The notes under the pieces were generated by a model, which saw only the letters and a list, made by a program, of their open reading frames with translations, ran no database searches and was not told where the DNA came from. A DNA stretch of 64,000 bases, from contig KZ111149.1 in assembly GCA_002077045.2 (NCBI GenBank), positions 1,381,677 through 1,445,676 on the forward strand. Direction: 5' to 3'. Positions 52,733-63,335 of the stretch are shown piece after piece; within the stretch, counting starts at the first letter, position 1, and every line of letters begins with the position of its first letter. This stretch comes from Rachicladosporium sp. CCFEE 5018 (taxonomy: Eukaryota > Ascomycota > Dothideomycetes > Cladosporiales > Cladosporiaceae). A program made the position numbers and the translations under genes.

Positions 52733-54626
52733 ATGCATCTCCATTACTCGCTGCCTGCCGCCCTCGGGCTCGCAGCTCTTGCATCCTCCGCGGCAGTGCC
52801 CAAGTGCGCCAAAGACGCCACAGCCTACGACTTCGTAAGCCACTTTTGCACAGACTTCCACCCTGCATGCCTTGAACTCACACCATTAGATCATCGTCGG
52901 CGGTGGCACCGCAGGCCTTGCGGTCGCCTCAGGCTTGTCTCTCGCGCGACCATCCGACTGCATCCTCGTCATCGAAGCCGGTCCTGCAGCGTACGATGAA
53001 CCTGGCATCAACATCCCCGGCCGCAAAGGCAGCACCCTCGGCGGGAAATACGACTGGAACTTCACCACTGTCGCACAGCCCAATGCCAACAACCGCAGCT
53101 TCTCCGTCAACCGCGGAAAAGTCCTCGGCGGGAGTTCAGCACTCAACCTCATGACATGGGACCGCGGCGCCGTCGCCGACTACGATGCCTGGGAGCAGCT
53201 CGGGAACCCGGGCTGGAACTGGAAGAACTTCATCAAGGCTATGGTTGCGATTGAGACCTTCCAGCGGGATTCACGATACAGCAACGCCTCTGATGCTGGG
53301 GTTGGGTATGCCGGACCCATTCAGACTCTCATTAACAGGGTCATTCCGCCGCAGCAACTTGGCTTCATCCCTGCGCTGGAGAGCTTCGGCGTACCGAATA
53401 ATCTTGCCAGTCTTGGCGGGAACCCGATAGGAGTCATGTACCAGCCGAGTAATATTAGGGCGAGCAATTACACGAGGAGCTACTCGCCTACGTTCTTGAA
53501 CTTTGCTGGTCCGAACTTGGCTGTGATGACGAACACCACCGTGAGCAAGATCAACACTGTGCTGTGTCCTACGACTGGGCTGTTCAACGCAACTGGTGTG
53601 CTCCTTCCAAGCGGCCAGATCTTGACAGCGAAGAAGGAGGTCATCCTCACCGCCGGCTCCATCCAGTCGCCTCAACTGCTCGAGCGCTCGGGTATAGGCA
53701 ACAAGACCATCCTCGCCGCCGCAGGCATCGCCCCCGTCGTCGACTTGCCCTCCGTAGGCGAGAACTTACAAGACCACCTCCGCATCCAGAATTCCTATCA
53801 GCTCAAACCCCAATACCCCTCCTTCGACGACCTGCGCCTGAACGCCAGCTACGTAGCCGAGCAGCTAGCCCTCTACAACGCGAACAAAGTCTCCGAGTAC
53901 GACTACACCGGCAGCGGCTATGCCTACACGACCTGGGACCAAGTCAACAAGACTACGTCCAAGACTCTCACAGCCCTCGCCCTCGCCTCAGCAGAGAAGG
54001 GCAACGTGGTAGACGCAAAGAAACTCCAATACCTCACCACCTCCCTCAACGCCTCAGTCCCGCAATACGAAGTCATCTTCTCCGATGGCTACACCGGCGC
54101 AGCCGGCTACCCAGCGAACGGCACAGCCCGCTACGGCCAGCGCTTCTTCACCCTCATAGCAGTGATCCAGCACCCTTTCGCCCGGGGTAGTATTCATATA
54201 AACGCCACGAACCCTGCCGGCAAACCAGTCATAAACCCAAAGTAACTCTCCAAACCTTACGATCTCGCTGCTGTGATTGCCGCGACTAAGTTCAACCGCC
54301 AGATCGCGCAGAGCGATGCGCTGAAGGGCTATTGGGTTGATGAGTATGAGCCTGGTCTCAATACCACCAACTCCGACGCCGAATGGGAGGCTTTCGCCCG
54401 GCGGACGACGCTGAGCATATACCATCCCATGGGGACGTGCGCTATGCTGCCGAAGAAAGATGGAGGGGTTGTGAGTAGTGAGGGGGTGGTTTATGGGACG
54501 GGGAATCTGAGGGTGTTTGATGCGAGTGTGATTCCTGTGCAGCCTAGTGGGCATTTGCAGACGATGGTTTATGGGATTGCTGTGCAGGGGGTTGTGAGGA
54601 TTGCTGATGCTTGGAAGGGGAGGTGA
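52733..54626 (+). CDS. Secreted FAD-dependent GMC oxidoreductase (AA3), with an internal stop
   Basis: Exons 52733-52834 and 52890-54626 (55-nt intron, GTAAGC donor, CCATTAG acceptor). The signal peptide is MHLHYSLPAALGLAALASSA. FAD-binding IIVGGGTAGLAVASGLSLA and VLVIEAGP-like VIEAGPAA are followed by the GMC signature GKVLGGSSALNLMTWDRG and LTAGSIQSPQLLERSGIG. At 54243-54245 a TAA replaces an expected Tyr/Asn-region codon (NPK-stop-LSKPYDLAAVIAA), after which the same frame continues with catalytic HPMGTCAM and DASVIPVQPSGHLQTMVYGI to a TGA at 54626. With the stop read through the protein has 612 residues. Substrate type (aryl alcohol, sugar) is unknown. Confidence 0.85.
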
Positions 54627-55013
54627 TGGGGGAAATGGGAAGGAGGGGAGGGAGATGGTGGGAATTAGTGGAGAAGAGGTTGTGTAGAGTTGTAAGAAAG
54701 CACTGTGCATAGCTTTTCGCGCAGTCTCTGTCATCTTTCAGATTCTAGTCATGGTGCTGCCCTCTACAAGTCAAGCACTGCGATGAGTCTGCGTGAGGAG
54801 ATGGTGGAGGCAAATGCGGAGGACAGACTTCAAAGGCGATGCTCGGCAATGGCAAGACGTTTCTCCGAACGGAGGTATGGCTTGGCGAGGTGGTAACTGG
54901 ACTTCATGTCTTTGTTCGTGTATGCTTTCGTCTATGGCTTTGCAGTCTATGAGGACCGACCTTTGCTCCGAGAGCTACTTAGAGCTACTGGGCGCTGCCC
55001 ACGCAAGTCGCCG
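54627..55013. other. Convergent intergenic region
   Basis: About 390 bp with no supported feature. Confidence 0.5.
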
Positions 55014-56791
55014 TCATGCCAGCCTCATTCGCCGTCTTCGCACGTGCTCACCACTTCGACTGTTCCGCCGCCACGATATCCTCATCCACCCCGTCAAGCT
55101 CATCTTCGTCAGACTCGGTGCCTGGACTCTCCTCGCACTCGAAGTACTCTTCCTCAGTGGCCGGATCGGTCTCTCATCCTCGCCCTCGTAAGTTGTTGCC
55201 ACCGGGTTGGCGGCGAAGACGACGTCGAGCCACTCGTTCGAAGCCGGCGTGATGCTGATGTCCAGCGGCTTCAGAGAAATACAAGGATCGACTGCGGCGG
55301 ACTGTTCAACGTCGTATCCGGGTTCGTAGAGGTACTCTGGCCAGTCAGACTTGACCAGTTTCGCCCCAGAAGCTTGAGGCCCAGAGAAAGATTCTGCGAG
55401 CTTCCCCCTGATAATACTTATAGCATTTTTCGTGGCCTCGGCCAGCGTACTCTGTGTCTCTCCGAAGGCCATGAACAGAGATGGTAGTGTATCTTCGCCC
55501 TGTCTCAACATGCCGGCCGGCTGGAACCTGAAAGAGGCATTGTGCACGCGCTGCACGGCGCGATTGAGGCGAGCTGCAGGGGTCAGCCGAGCCTTGGGTC
55601 CATCTTCTTTGAGGTGAAGCCTATACAACTCATCGATGAGCCATTGTGTATAGGTGAGGCGGGCGAAGAACTCTGTCTCAGCCGCGCAATTCTTGCAATC
55701 GAACAGGCGGTGACGCACGAGGCGCAGGACTTCGACGAATGTGCTCCTGGCGGAAGATCCTGTGCCATACTCCCAACGTCCTCTGTGGTAATCGGCATTG
55801 CGGAGGTCAAGTTCCGGCAGCTTCCTGTCGCTCTGGGCTTCGGGCTGCCGGGGGCTGTACGTGTCGAACGCTTCTGCTACCACGACTTCGAGTACTCCAG
55901 CTACGTCCTCCCAGAAAACGCGAGTCGACAGAAGCCGGGCATTCAGCGACGGCAAATACCTGTTGGCCCGCATAACAAGATCGCGCGTAGCGTGGCAGTA
56001 CATCCATGTGCTCTTTAGTTTCATTGCAAGCAGTGCATGGGCCGGGATCCAGTACCCATAAACGCTTACGAGAAGTCGGGCGATAGCCTCGCGTACCATC
56101 GGGAGACAAGCGAAGTACCCGGCATATGCAGCAGTCGTTGTCATCAAGGCAGATAGGTTTCCACTCAGATCGTCAATCAAGAACCTAATCTCGGCGTCTC
56201 TCGGGAAAAGGTCCCAGTGGTCGAGTTTGATGCCATAGATGAGGGCCACGAGCAGATGTATTGCGATTGCTGCATGTGTCGCGTTGTTGGCCCCGTGACT
56301 GACTTTCGGCCAGCCCTGAGCTAGGGAAGAGGTTGCGAAGTCGCATTGTTAAGGCGCAAATACGCAGGACAAGCGCCGGCGTGCTACGGATTATCGTCAG
56401 CTAGCGCATGCTTATGGTCAACAGAAGTCTGTCATACCTTGGCCATGAGAAGATAGGTCCCATCCACGGCGCAGAGCTGGAGTACTTTAACTGCAACCTT
56501 CTCCCTGGAACGAGGGTGGATCAGCGTATCCGCATGCGCGTTGGCGTCACCCCACCCAGTCAACTCGATTTTGAGCATCGGTGATGCAGCAGCGAGAATC
56601 TCGCTGTGCACGAACAGCGAGTCCTTTGGGTCGGCGGACAGCTGTAGCAGTACGTCGGCTTTGTCGAATCGTAGGGTCGGAAGCACGCCTCGAAATTGGT
56701 CTGTGCCATTCCCGGTGAGGGGGCCGTAGTGGCTAGAGACCGGGTTAGAGCTTTACAAAGGGTGACTTGATGGTACTGCGTACCTGTTCAT
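55014..56791 (-). CDS. BTB/POZ-type protein, array copy 1, with frameshifted C-terminus
   Basis: Exons 56784-56791, 56438-56732 and 55014-56315; introns 51 and 122 nt. The first exon is ATGAACAG. The protein has the BTB core LRFDKADVLLQLSADPKDSL, FVHSEILAAASPMLKIEL (as in BTB folds: resident DxxL, then VHxxxLxxxSP) and a shared long C-terminal region (LLVALIYGIKLDHW, FWEDVAGVLEVVVAEAFDTY, FARLTYTQWLIDELYRLHLK, LNRAVQRVHNA, ISITPASNEWLDVVFAANPV). Near 55170-55176 the frame differs from copy 2: a lost base would turn the acidic tail (ESPGTESDEDELDGVDEDIV, then AAEQSKW and stop at 55048) into an Arg-rich one. Confidence 0.8.
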
Positions 56792-57326
56792 TGCAGGGCT
56801 GCGGCGAAGATCTTGGGTTGTTGGGTTGTTGGCTACTGAAACGAGCGGTGTCGCTGATCAATACTGACGGGCTGCAGTAGTGGTGATCGATGACAAGCTG
56901 CGCGAGGATGCCTGATACAAGAGTGTGATGTATCAGAAGCTGCCTAGTATGCCCACAAAGGACTGTGCAAGTTGACTCACAAGAGTCAGAGACAAGGGAT
57001 CTGCCGCCGGCAGCACCCGCTAGTCCAGGGTTGAAGTGAAGATGAGGATATGCGATTGGCCGGGCATGTACTCAACAACGCCCCGATTACATTGTGGTCA
57101 AAGCCAGCGGGCGATGGGAGAGCACATCTCGGTATGCTCGCAATAAGGATCACTCAAGCAGAAACTAGCCGACTGACCTTTCGAGCTCACTGATGACCAA
57201 GCTTAGTCACTACCGATACATGCTATGCAAGTGTGCTGCATCTCCAGCTACCACTACGTTCACGGCCTTCAGTAAACCGTCCTCGTCTCCACAGTACTGC
57301 TCTCGAACCTGGCCTCACGCAGTTGC
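56792..57326. other. Spacer between array copies 1 and 2
   Basis: About 530 bp with the promoter of copy 1 and the 3' end region of copy 2; no gene seen. Confidence 0.45.
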
Positions 57327-59369
57327 TCACCACTTCGAATCCTCCGCAGCGATGACATCCTCATCCATCTCACCAACCTCGCTTATCTCGCTGCCATACT
57401 CGAACTCAGACACAACCTCAATATCCTCGGCTTCCTCTTCTAGCGACTCCTCCTCCACCCTCGTCGCTCCTTTCTCCGCCACGGGATTCGCGGCAAACAC
57501 CACAGTAAGCAATCCCTGCGAAGCTGGCGTGATGTTGACTTTGAGGGCCTTCAGCTCCGCGAATGGGTCTGTAGATGGCATCTGATCGGATCCGTCATCG
57601 TTCTCCGCGTCGGAGTCGTTGCTATCGTCGCTGGGAGTCTCCTTGCGAGGGCCGATGCCTGAGAGGCCCGCCTTGTCAAGCCCGCCCTTCAGCCAAGGCA
57701 AAGCCACTCGAAGGTCGAAGTTTGTGAAGTAGCCGAAGGGATGCGAGTTGTACTCGCTGTGTCCGATGATGCAATCCCGGCCGCGACATCCGTCTCTATC
57801 CTCAATGGTGCGCTCGATGGCCTCTTTTGCTTCGAAAATGATTCTGCTGAGCTTTTCCTGGAGACGGCTGTCGTGATTTGAGAACAGCGAGGTGACTCTA
57901 CCAGCCTGCTTAAGCTTGAATAGGTCTGCTGGATTCTTCAAAGTTGCGGCCTCCTTGATGCGCTCGACCGCGAGGTTCAGACGCCCAGCTTTGAATCCGC
58001 GGATGCGATTGTACTCAGAATCCCTCCACAGGTTCTCACCGTGCAGCTTGTGGATCAGCCACTGCGACCAGATCGAGCGTGCAGTGTACTCAATCTCGAT
58101 GGCTTCCTTCTTGGACTTTGACAGCTTGTAGCGGGCGGACTGAAGCGCTTGCGTGAGCGTGGTGCGGCCCATGTACCACCCTCCATGGTACACTGGTGCC
58201 TCGTTCAGACCAAGCTTCAACAACCTTGTCTCGAGCTCGCGAGCGATAGTGGGCTGACACTCGAGCTCGGTGAGGTAGACGTCTTTCACCTCCTCGACGG
58301 TACACTCGAGCACTTCCGCTGCATCCTCCCAACGTGCACGGGTGAACATAGTGCCCGAGCCAACGTGTACGGGAAGGCTGGCCTGGACGAGAAGATGGCG
58401 CATTGCGTCCATGTAGATGCCCAGATGCTCGAGCTTGATGGCCAGCTGTGCGTGCTGCTTTGGCTTCATGCCCACGGCGACGTTGTAGTCCGGCGTGCTG
58501 AGCAGAAGTTCGATGAATGCATCGCGGAGAAGTGGCAGGCAGCCATAGTATTCGGCAAAGGCGGCGGCGGTTGTGATGGTGGCGAACAGGGTTCCGTTGA
58601 GATCGCTGTGAATGAGGTAAGACTTTGGTGGAGCGTACCCCTCAGGATGTCTAGTGGCAAGAGGCTCGAGGATCATGTCGTGAGTGACTTTAATCCCGTA
58701 CATCATGGCGATCAGGACGTGCAGTGCCATGGGCGTCAGAAACTCGTTGACGGCGGTGTATCTTAGCTCAGGCTACCCAATTGCCAAGGTTGAGTTTGGC
58801 AGTGGCTTCTGGAATGGTTTGAGGTGGGCTGCGAGACCCTTGGCACTCTGCGAGGCTCGTGTCAGTGTCTTGAAGCAGTAGAATGCATACGCATTCGTGC
58901 TTACCTTGCTCAACAATAGGTACGTGTCGTCCATGGCGCAAAGCTCAAGCACCTTCAACTTTGTCGGCTTACCAGTGGCAGGGTCGACGATGACCTCCGA
59001 ATTGGCAGACGCCGCGCCCCAGCCGGCAAGCTCAACTTTGAAGACAGGCGATGCGGCGCCAAGGACGTGACTATGAACAAACAGCCACTCCGATGTATGC
59101 TTGGACATCTTGACCAGAGTATCGGCGCCTTTGCGCGTGAATGGCGGGTCGGCAGAATCGACGAGGACGTCGCCGCCATCGAATTGTAGAGGTGGGAGAA
59201 TATCTTCGCGACGATGCCAGCTTCCGCGAGACAGAGTAGTCGCGTCAAGGAGGCCGTAGAAGCTTTTGACAGTGGTCAGTGGAGTCCCATAGCGGATGTT
59301 GAGTAGATCTTACCAGTCTGACGCAGAAATCTTGACTGCCGGGCGACGAAGCCCGTGGTCTTCGTCCAT
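57327..59369 (-). CDS. BTB/POZ-type protein, array copy 2 (intact)
   Basis: Exons 59314-59369, 58905-59262 and 57327-58772; introns 51 (GTAAGA donor, CTGAC branch) and 132 nt (GTAAGC); 619 residues. The BTB core is LQFDGGDVLVDSADPPF, WLFVHSHVLGAASPVFKVEL, then LKVLELCAMDDTYLLL. The second intron falls at the same place as in copy 1. The C-terminal region is shared with copies 1 and 3: WEDAAEVLECTVEEVKDVYL, SIWSQWLIHKLHGENLW, RLNLAVERIKEA, GYFTNFDL. It ends in an acidic tail GEMDEDVIAAEDSKW. BTB domains mediate dimerisation or Cullin-3 adaptor function; the C-terminal family part is unknown. Confidence 0.85.
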
Positions 59370-59995
59370 GCTGCTCTTTCGGGGATGGAAGCGCGGCCCG
59401 TATGTAATCGCGTTGGTGTTTTTGACGTGTGGGAATAGATCGACGATGGCTTTCGATGTACCAAGAAGTGGTTCAGTGTGTCTATAGGAGGTGGATTTCG
59501 AGCTGACATTATGGACAGGAAGGCACTACTAGCGGCGGATCTAGCCGCTCTTCTGAAAGTGAAGTGAATGAACGCGGTAAGAACAGAGTCGTGTAGACAT
59601 GCACCGCATGCTAGTAAGAAGCTATAAGCAGATGCTAGACAGTCACTATCTCAGCGAGTATGTAGGTACAAGCTCGTTTGTCTCTGACGGGACTAACAAA
59701 GAAAGAGCCTTGTCTGACATGACGCGGCTTGACTGACAGTACAGAGTAGACAACAAATGTCACGGCATAACATGACTAGAATACACTACTGAAACATGTA
59801 GATGCTTACGATACAGCATAGCTAGTAGGAGCAACCTGCTCCACCCATAGTCGGCTGAAGCCTGACTTTATCGATGCCATTCACGAGGCTCGGTCCCACG
59901 TACCCTCCTCCGGTGCAGACCACGCCAGCCCGAGCTGTGCAGCTCCAACTCCTCACACAGTCTTCCTGCTTTGCGATCCGACTGGCCAGACATCA
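59370..59995. other. Spacer between array copies 2 and 3, partly duplicated
   Basis: About 630 bp. The part at about 59519-59660 (GGATCTAGCCGCTCTTCTGA, GCATGCTAGTAAGAAG, AGACAGTCAC) resembles the sequence upstream of copy 3 at about 62210-62330. It contains the copy 2 promoter. Confidence 0.5.
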
Positions 59996-62023
59996 CTAAG
60001 CATCATCCTCCACGGCCCCGATTCTGTGACCAGAATTCTCGCCATCGCTGTCCGATGACTCGCTTGCCTCAGCGTTATCATCGACGGCGTTCATACCTGC
60101 ATACCCGGCCTCGAGATCGTCCTCGAAGTCCTGCGGAGTGTACTGCGGCACAGGGTTGGCAGCACGCAGCACGGCCCACCACTTCGGTGAAATCGGCTCT
60201 GTGCTGATCTTGGAAGTCGGATTGTCAGATGTGGGGCTTCGTCACTCACGCCGGCATCCTTGGGATCGGTGTCTTTGCATTCGACCTTGAGCTCCGTAGA
60301 AGTGACTGTCGGGTCTTCGTCCTCGACGTTAAAATCTTCAAGTCCGATCACATCACACTGACTCTTCTGGAGCATCTGACCATGCTGACCACAGTCCATG
60401 AAGCCGCACTGACCAGGCCAAGGAACCGTATGATCGAGTTCGAGGTTGGTGAAGTAGCCAAGCGGGTGCGATTTGTATCTGCTTTGGCCACGCACGCCGT
60501 GAGGCTCCTGTGACGATGAATAGCCGAGGTCCGACTCGATGATACTGTTTGCCTCCTTGACCATATCGACTAGCTTGACTTGAAGTGCAGAGTGCTTAAA
60601 GCCCGTGAAGAGGTCGAGCAGCTTGTTTGGGGTGCTGACACCGAAGAGGTTGGCAGGATTAGCCCAGGTGGCAGCGCGCTGCAGACGCTCGACGGCAAGG
60701 TTGGCGCGACTGCGAGCGGTTAGATGATGAGCAATTGGTATATCACAGACGTGGCTCACCCAGCATCTTTTGCCCTCACCTTGAAGCCCTCCCAAGAGAG
60801 GTTCTTCCCATGCAACTGGTTCTTGAGCCACTGGCCGAAAATTGACTTGGCAAGGAACTCAGTAGCAATCTCCTTCTTATTCCCGCCAGTGAACTTGCGA
60901 CGGGCGAACTGGAGGACCTGCGTCAAAGTGGTGCCGTCTTTGTGCCAGCTACCGCGGAAGACGTCCGCATCGCTCAACGTGAGCCGATGTAGAGAGGACA
61001 TCAGTCCCGCGTTGCTGATTGTCTGGTCTCGAAGTGCCTCCACGTACTGACTCCTTGCCTGTGCGACAGAACAGCTCAACACCTCCGCGACATCCTCCCA
61101 AGTTGCGGGCTTATGCACGCTCCACCAATCCTGCATCTCACTCGCATGCGCCTGCGAGACGAGATGGCGCATAGCGTCGTGATAGATCTCAGCACATTCC
61201 AACTTTATCGCAAGCAGGACGTGGTCTTTGGGTTGGAAGCCCACACCCACCCAATAATCTGGAATGTCCATGACGATCTTGCGCAGGGCGGCGCGGATAC
61301 TGGGCAAACAGTCGAAGAACTCCGCGTTTGCTACAACGGTGGTGATGAGTGCCATGTAGTGGCGGTTGATCTTGGTGAAGACGTCCTGGACCCTCATGTC
61401 AGGCTCCAGAAGATCCGCCGCAGTTATTGCCGCTCCGTATAGCAACGCGAGGAGTGTCTTGATGGCGAAGATAGCGGTGGGCACGTCGTGGGATGCAGAA
61501 TCGAAGCGAGGCATGCCTGGTGTCGCAAAACAGGAGTGCGGGAAGCTGCGCATGTTGCGCATGTAGGGCATTTCGCGGCGCGCAAGCTTGCCTGGGGTGT
61601 TCTGGACGAAGCTGTCAGCATTGACTGCTCGCAAACTTTTGCGCTGAGGCTTCACCTTTCGCTCTAGTAGAAGCGTGTTGTCGATGACACGCAGTTCCAA
61701 GACTGAAATTCCCGCCCTGCGGCCAGTGAGCGGATGCGCCAACGTCCCTCTCTTGTCGCGTGTGTCCCATTCTTCGGACGTCAACAGAGCCTTAAAGTAC
61801 TTGGATGACGCAGCCAGGACTTCACTATGCGCGAAGACACAGTCGTTCGGGTCTTCGCCGAGTATGAAAAGAGTATCGGCATCCTCGAATCGCATTGCGG
61901 GTACAGTGTGCTGGGGCTTCGTGGGGTCGGAATCGGGGACAGAACGCGTGAGTGGGCCGAAGAAGCTGCCGAACATCAGTATAATCTCCTTCTGCGCGTC
62001 GCAGTCTCTACGTACGAGTTCAT
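59996..62023 (-). CDS. BTB/POZ-type protein, array copy 3
   Basis: Exons 62016-62023 (ATGAACTC), 60760-61965, 60250-60709 and 59996-60208; introns 50, 50 and 41 nt (GTACGT, GTGAGC and GTGAGT donors); 628 residues. The start MNS-FFGPLT parallels copy 1 MNS-HYGPLT. BTB core: MRFEDADTLFILGEDPNDCV, FAHSEVLAASSKYFKALL. Shared region: TWEDVAEVLSCSVAQARSQY, SIFGQWLKNQLHGKNLSWEG, RANLAVERLQRA, HPLGYFTNLELDH. It ends SPKWWAVLRAANPVPQ plus an acidic tail. The segment KPQRKSLRAVNADSF to about CFATPG has no counterpart in copies 1-2 and lies where they have an intron. Confidence 0.8.
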
Positions 62024-62597
62024 GGTGTCCGTTGTGTTTGTAGACGCGACAGGATTGGGTCGACGTCAACGTCAGTATGTTTGAAGATCGATGGATCTGA
62101 TGCTTGCTAATTACAGTCGACGGAATTATAACACAGCTTTTCAATGTGTAAGTGTATCATGTATTTACAGGACTCAAAGGTCGAGGTCAATCGCTTGAGC
62201 GGTCGAGGTTTAGCGCCGGTTCTAGCCGTCGGATCCACATTGAAGTGAACGCAGGACACATGCTAGTAATAGGAAGTAATTGATAGCACGGAAAAGGCGT
62301 TGGATGATAGACGGACAGTCACTGTGTCTATTGTTGGCATTACAGGCTTGTTTGCACTTGACAAAGACCGTCTTTGTTGGGCATAGCAGAGTAGGCAGCC
62401 GCTCCAAATCAGCGTCTGTTTCTGGTCCTTGACAAGATATGGGGCGAAATCCAAGACGCAACACGAAAGTCTGCGCGGAGAAGCCTGCTCCGAGATCTGG
62501 CGAGCATGATGTCAGGTCAGGACAGCGAAGGACTGGCTTGAAGCGAAGGTCGTTTTCGTGACGGAGCTCTACAGGCACCAATTCTCGTCTTTACTGC
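62024..62597. other. Spacer upstream of copy 3
   Basis: About 570 bp, with the section 62210-62330 similar to the copy 2 upstream spacer. No gene seen. Confidence 0.45.
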
Positions 62598-63335
62598 TTA
62601 CGATGCTGCACCAATCGCCAATCTAGGCCAAATCGCCTGCGAGGCATTTGTTTGCCCAAGCACTTGCATCCCCTCCCAGTCCTCCCTCACCAGATCGCTC
62701 ACCACCCTCCATACTTCCCCCTCGCAGCCCTCTCCCTCCTTCTCTGCCTTCTTCCTCCTAATATATTTGGCATGCTCTGCCTTCGAACCAAGTTCCTCGA
62801 TCTTAGCGTCGACAGCTTGCATGAGATCTGGGTACTGCATGGCAGCGATCTGTAGTGCATCGATCTGTGCGTCCGGGATCTTCTCGCCCACGAAGTTGTA
62901 GCACATATTGTGCACCATCGTTTTCCAGATCCGAGAGGAGGCGTTCTTGTACACCTTATGGATGATGATCATCGTGGCCGGAGATGGAACATTGTGCGAT
63001 GCGTAGCCGATGATGTGGCCCTCGAGCTGGGGCTGGTCGGGATGTAGGCGCAGCAAAATTGCAGCCTCGTGGATCGCGATTGCCTGGTTAATGGGCATAT
63101 GGTGCACGTTGAGGTAGAGCTTCCCAGTCTTTGGCACAGCAGCGATGTGTTGCAGTATGTGCTTGACTGCGGCAGGAGCGACACCCGTAAGAGTGATTTG
63201 GTACTTGACAGCTTTCGGCTGCTGGTCGACGAGGTCCTGGATCAGGTCGCTGTGGCGTTTGACCAAGTCGCCATCGATCGTGTCGACGAGGCCGAAGTTC
63301 GTGGGCGTTTGCACGAAGACCTGAACAGAAGACAT
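62598..63335 (-). CDS. BTB-like protein, a different subfamily
   Basis: 245 residues, intronless, ATG at 63335. The N-terminal half (VQVFVQTPTNFGLVDTIDGD, RHSDLIQDLVDQQPKAVKYQ, VAPAAVKHILQHIA) resembles a BTB fold: beta strands, a helix, then a region tracking elongin/BTB C-terminal helices (HEAAILLRLHPDQPQLEGHI). The C-terminal half is helical with a Lys/Glu-rich stretch. It is not a copy of the three-gene family upstream, though it lies next to it and in the same orientation. Confidence 0.65.
   Translation of the reverse strand: MSSVQVFVQTPTNFGLVDTIDGDLVKRHSDLIQDLVDQQPKAVKYQITLTGVAPAAVKHILQHIAAVPKTGKLYLNVHHMPINQAIAIHEAAILLRLHPDQPQLEGHIIGYASHNVPSPATMIIIHKVYKNASSRIWKTMVHNMCYNFVGEKIPDAQIDALQIAAMQYPDLMQAVDAKIEELGSKAEHAKYIRRKKAEKEGEGCEGEVWRVVSDLVREDWEGMQVLGQTNASQAIWPRLAIGAAS

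Noticed and set aside
53564..54190. 208-codon plus ORF inside the GMC gene
   Set aside because: Arg/Pro-rich shadow in another frame of a well-supported coding region.
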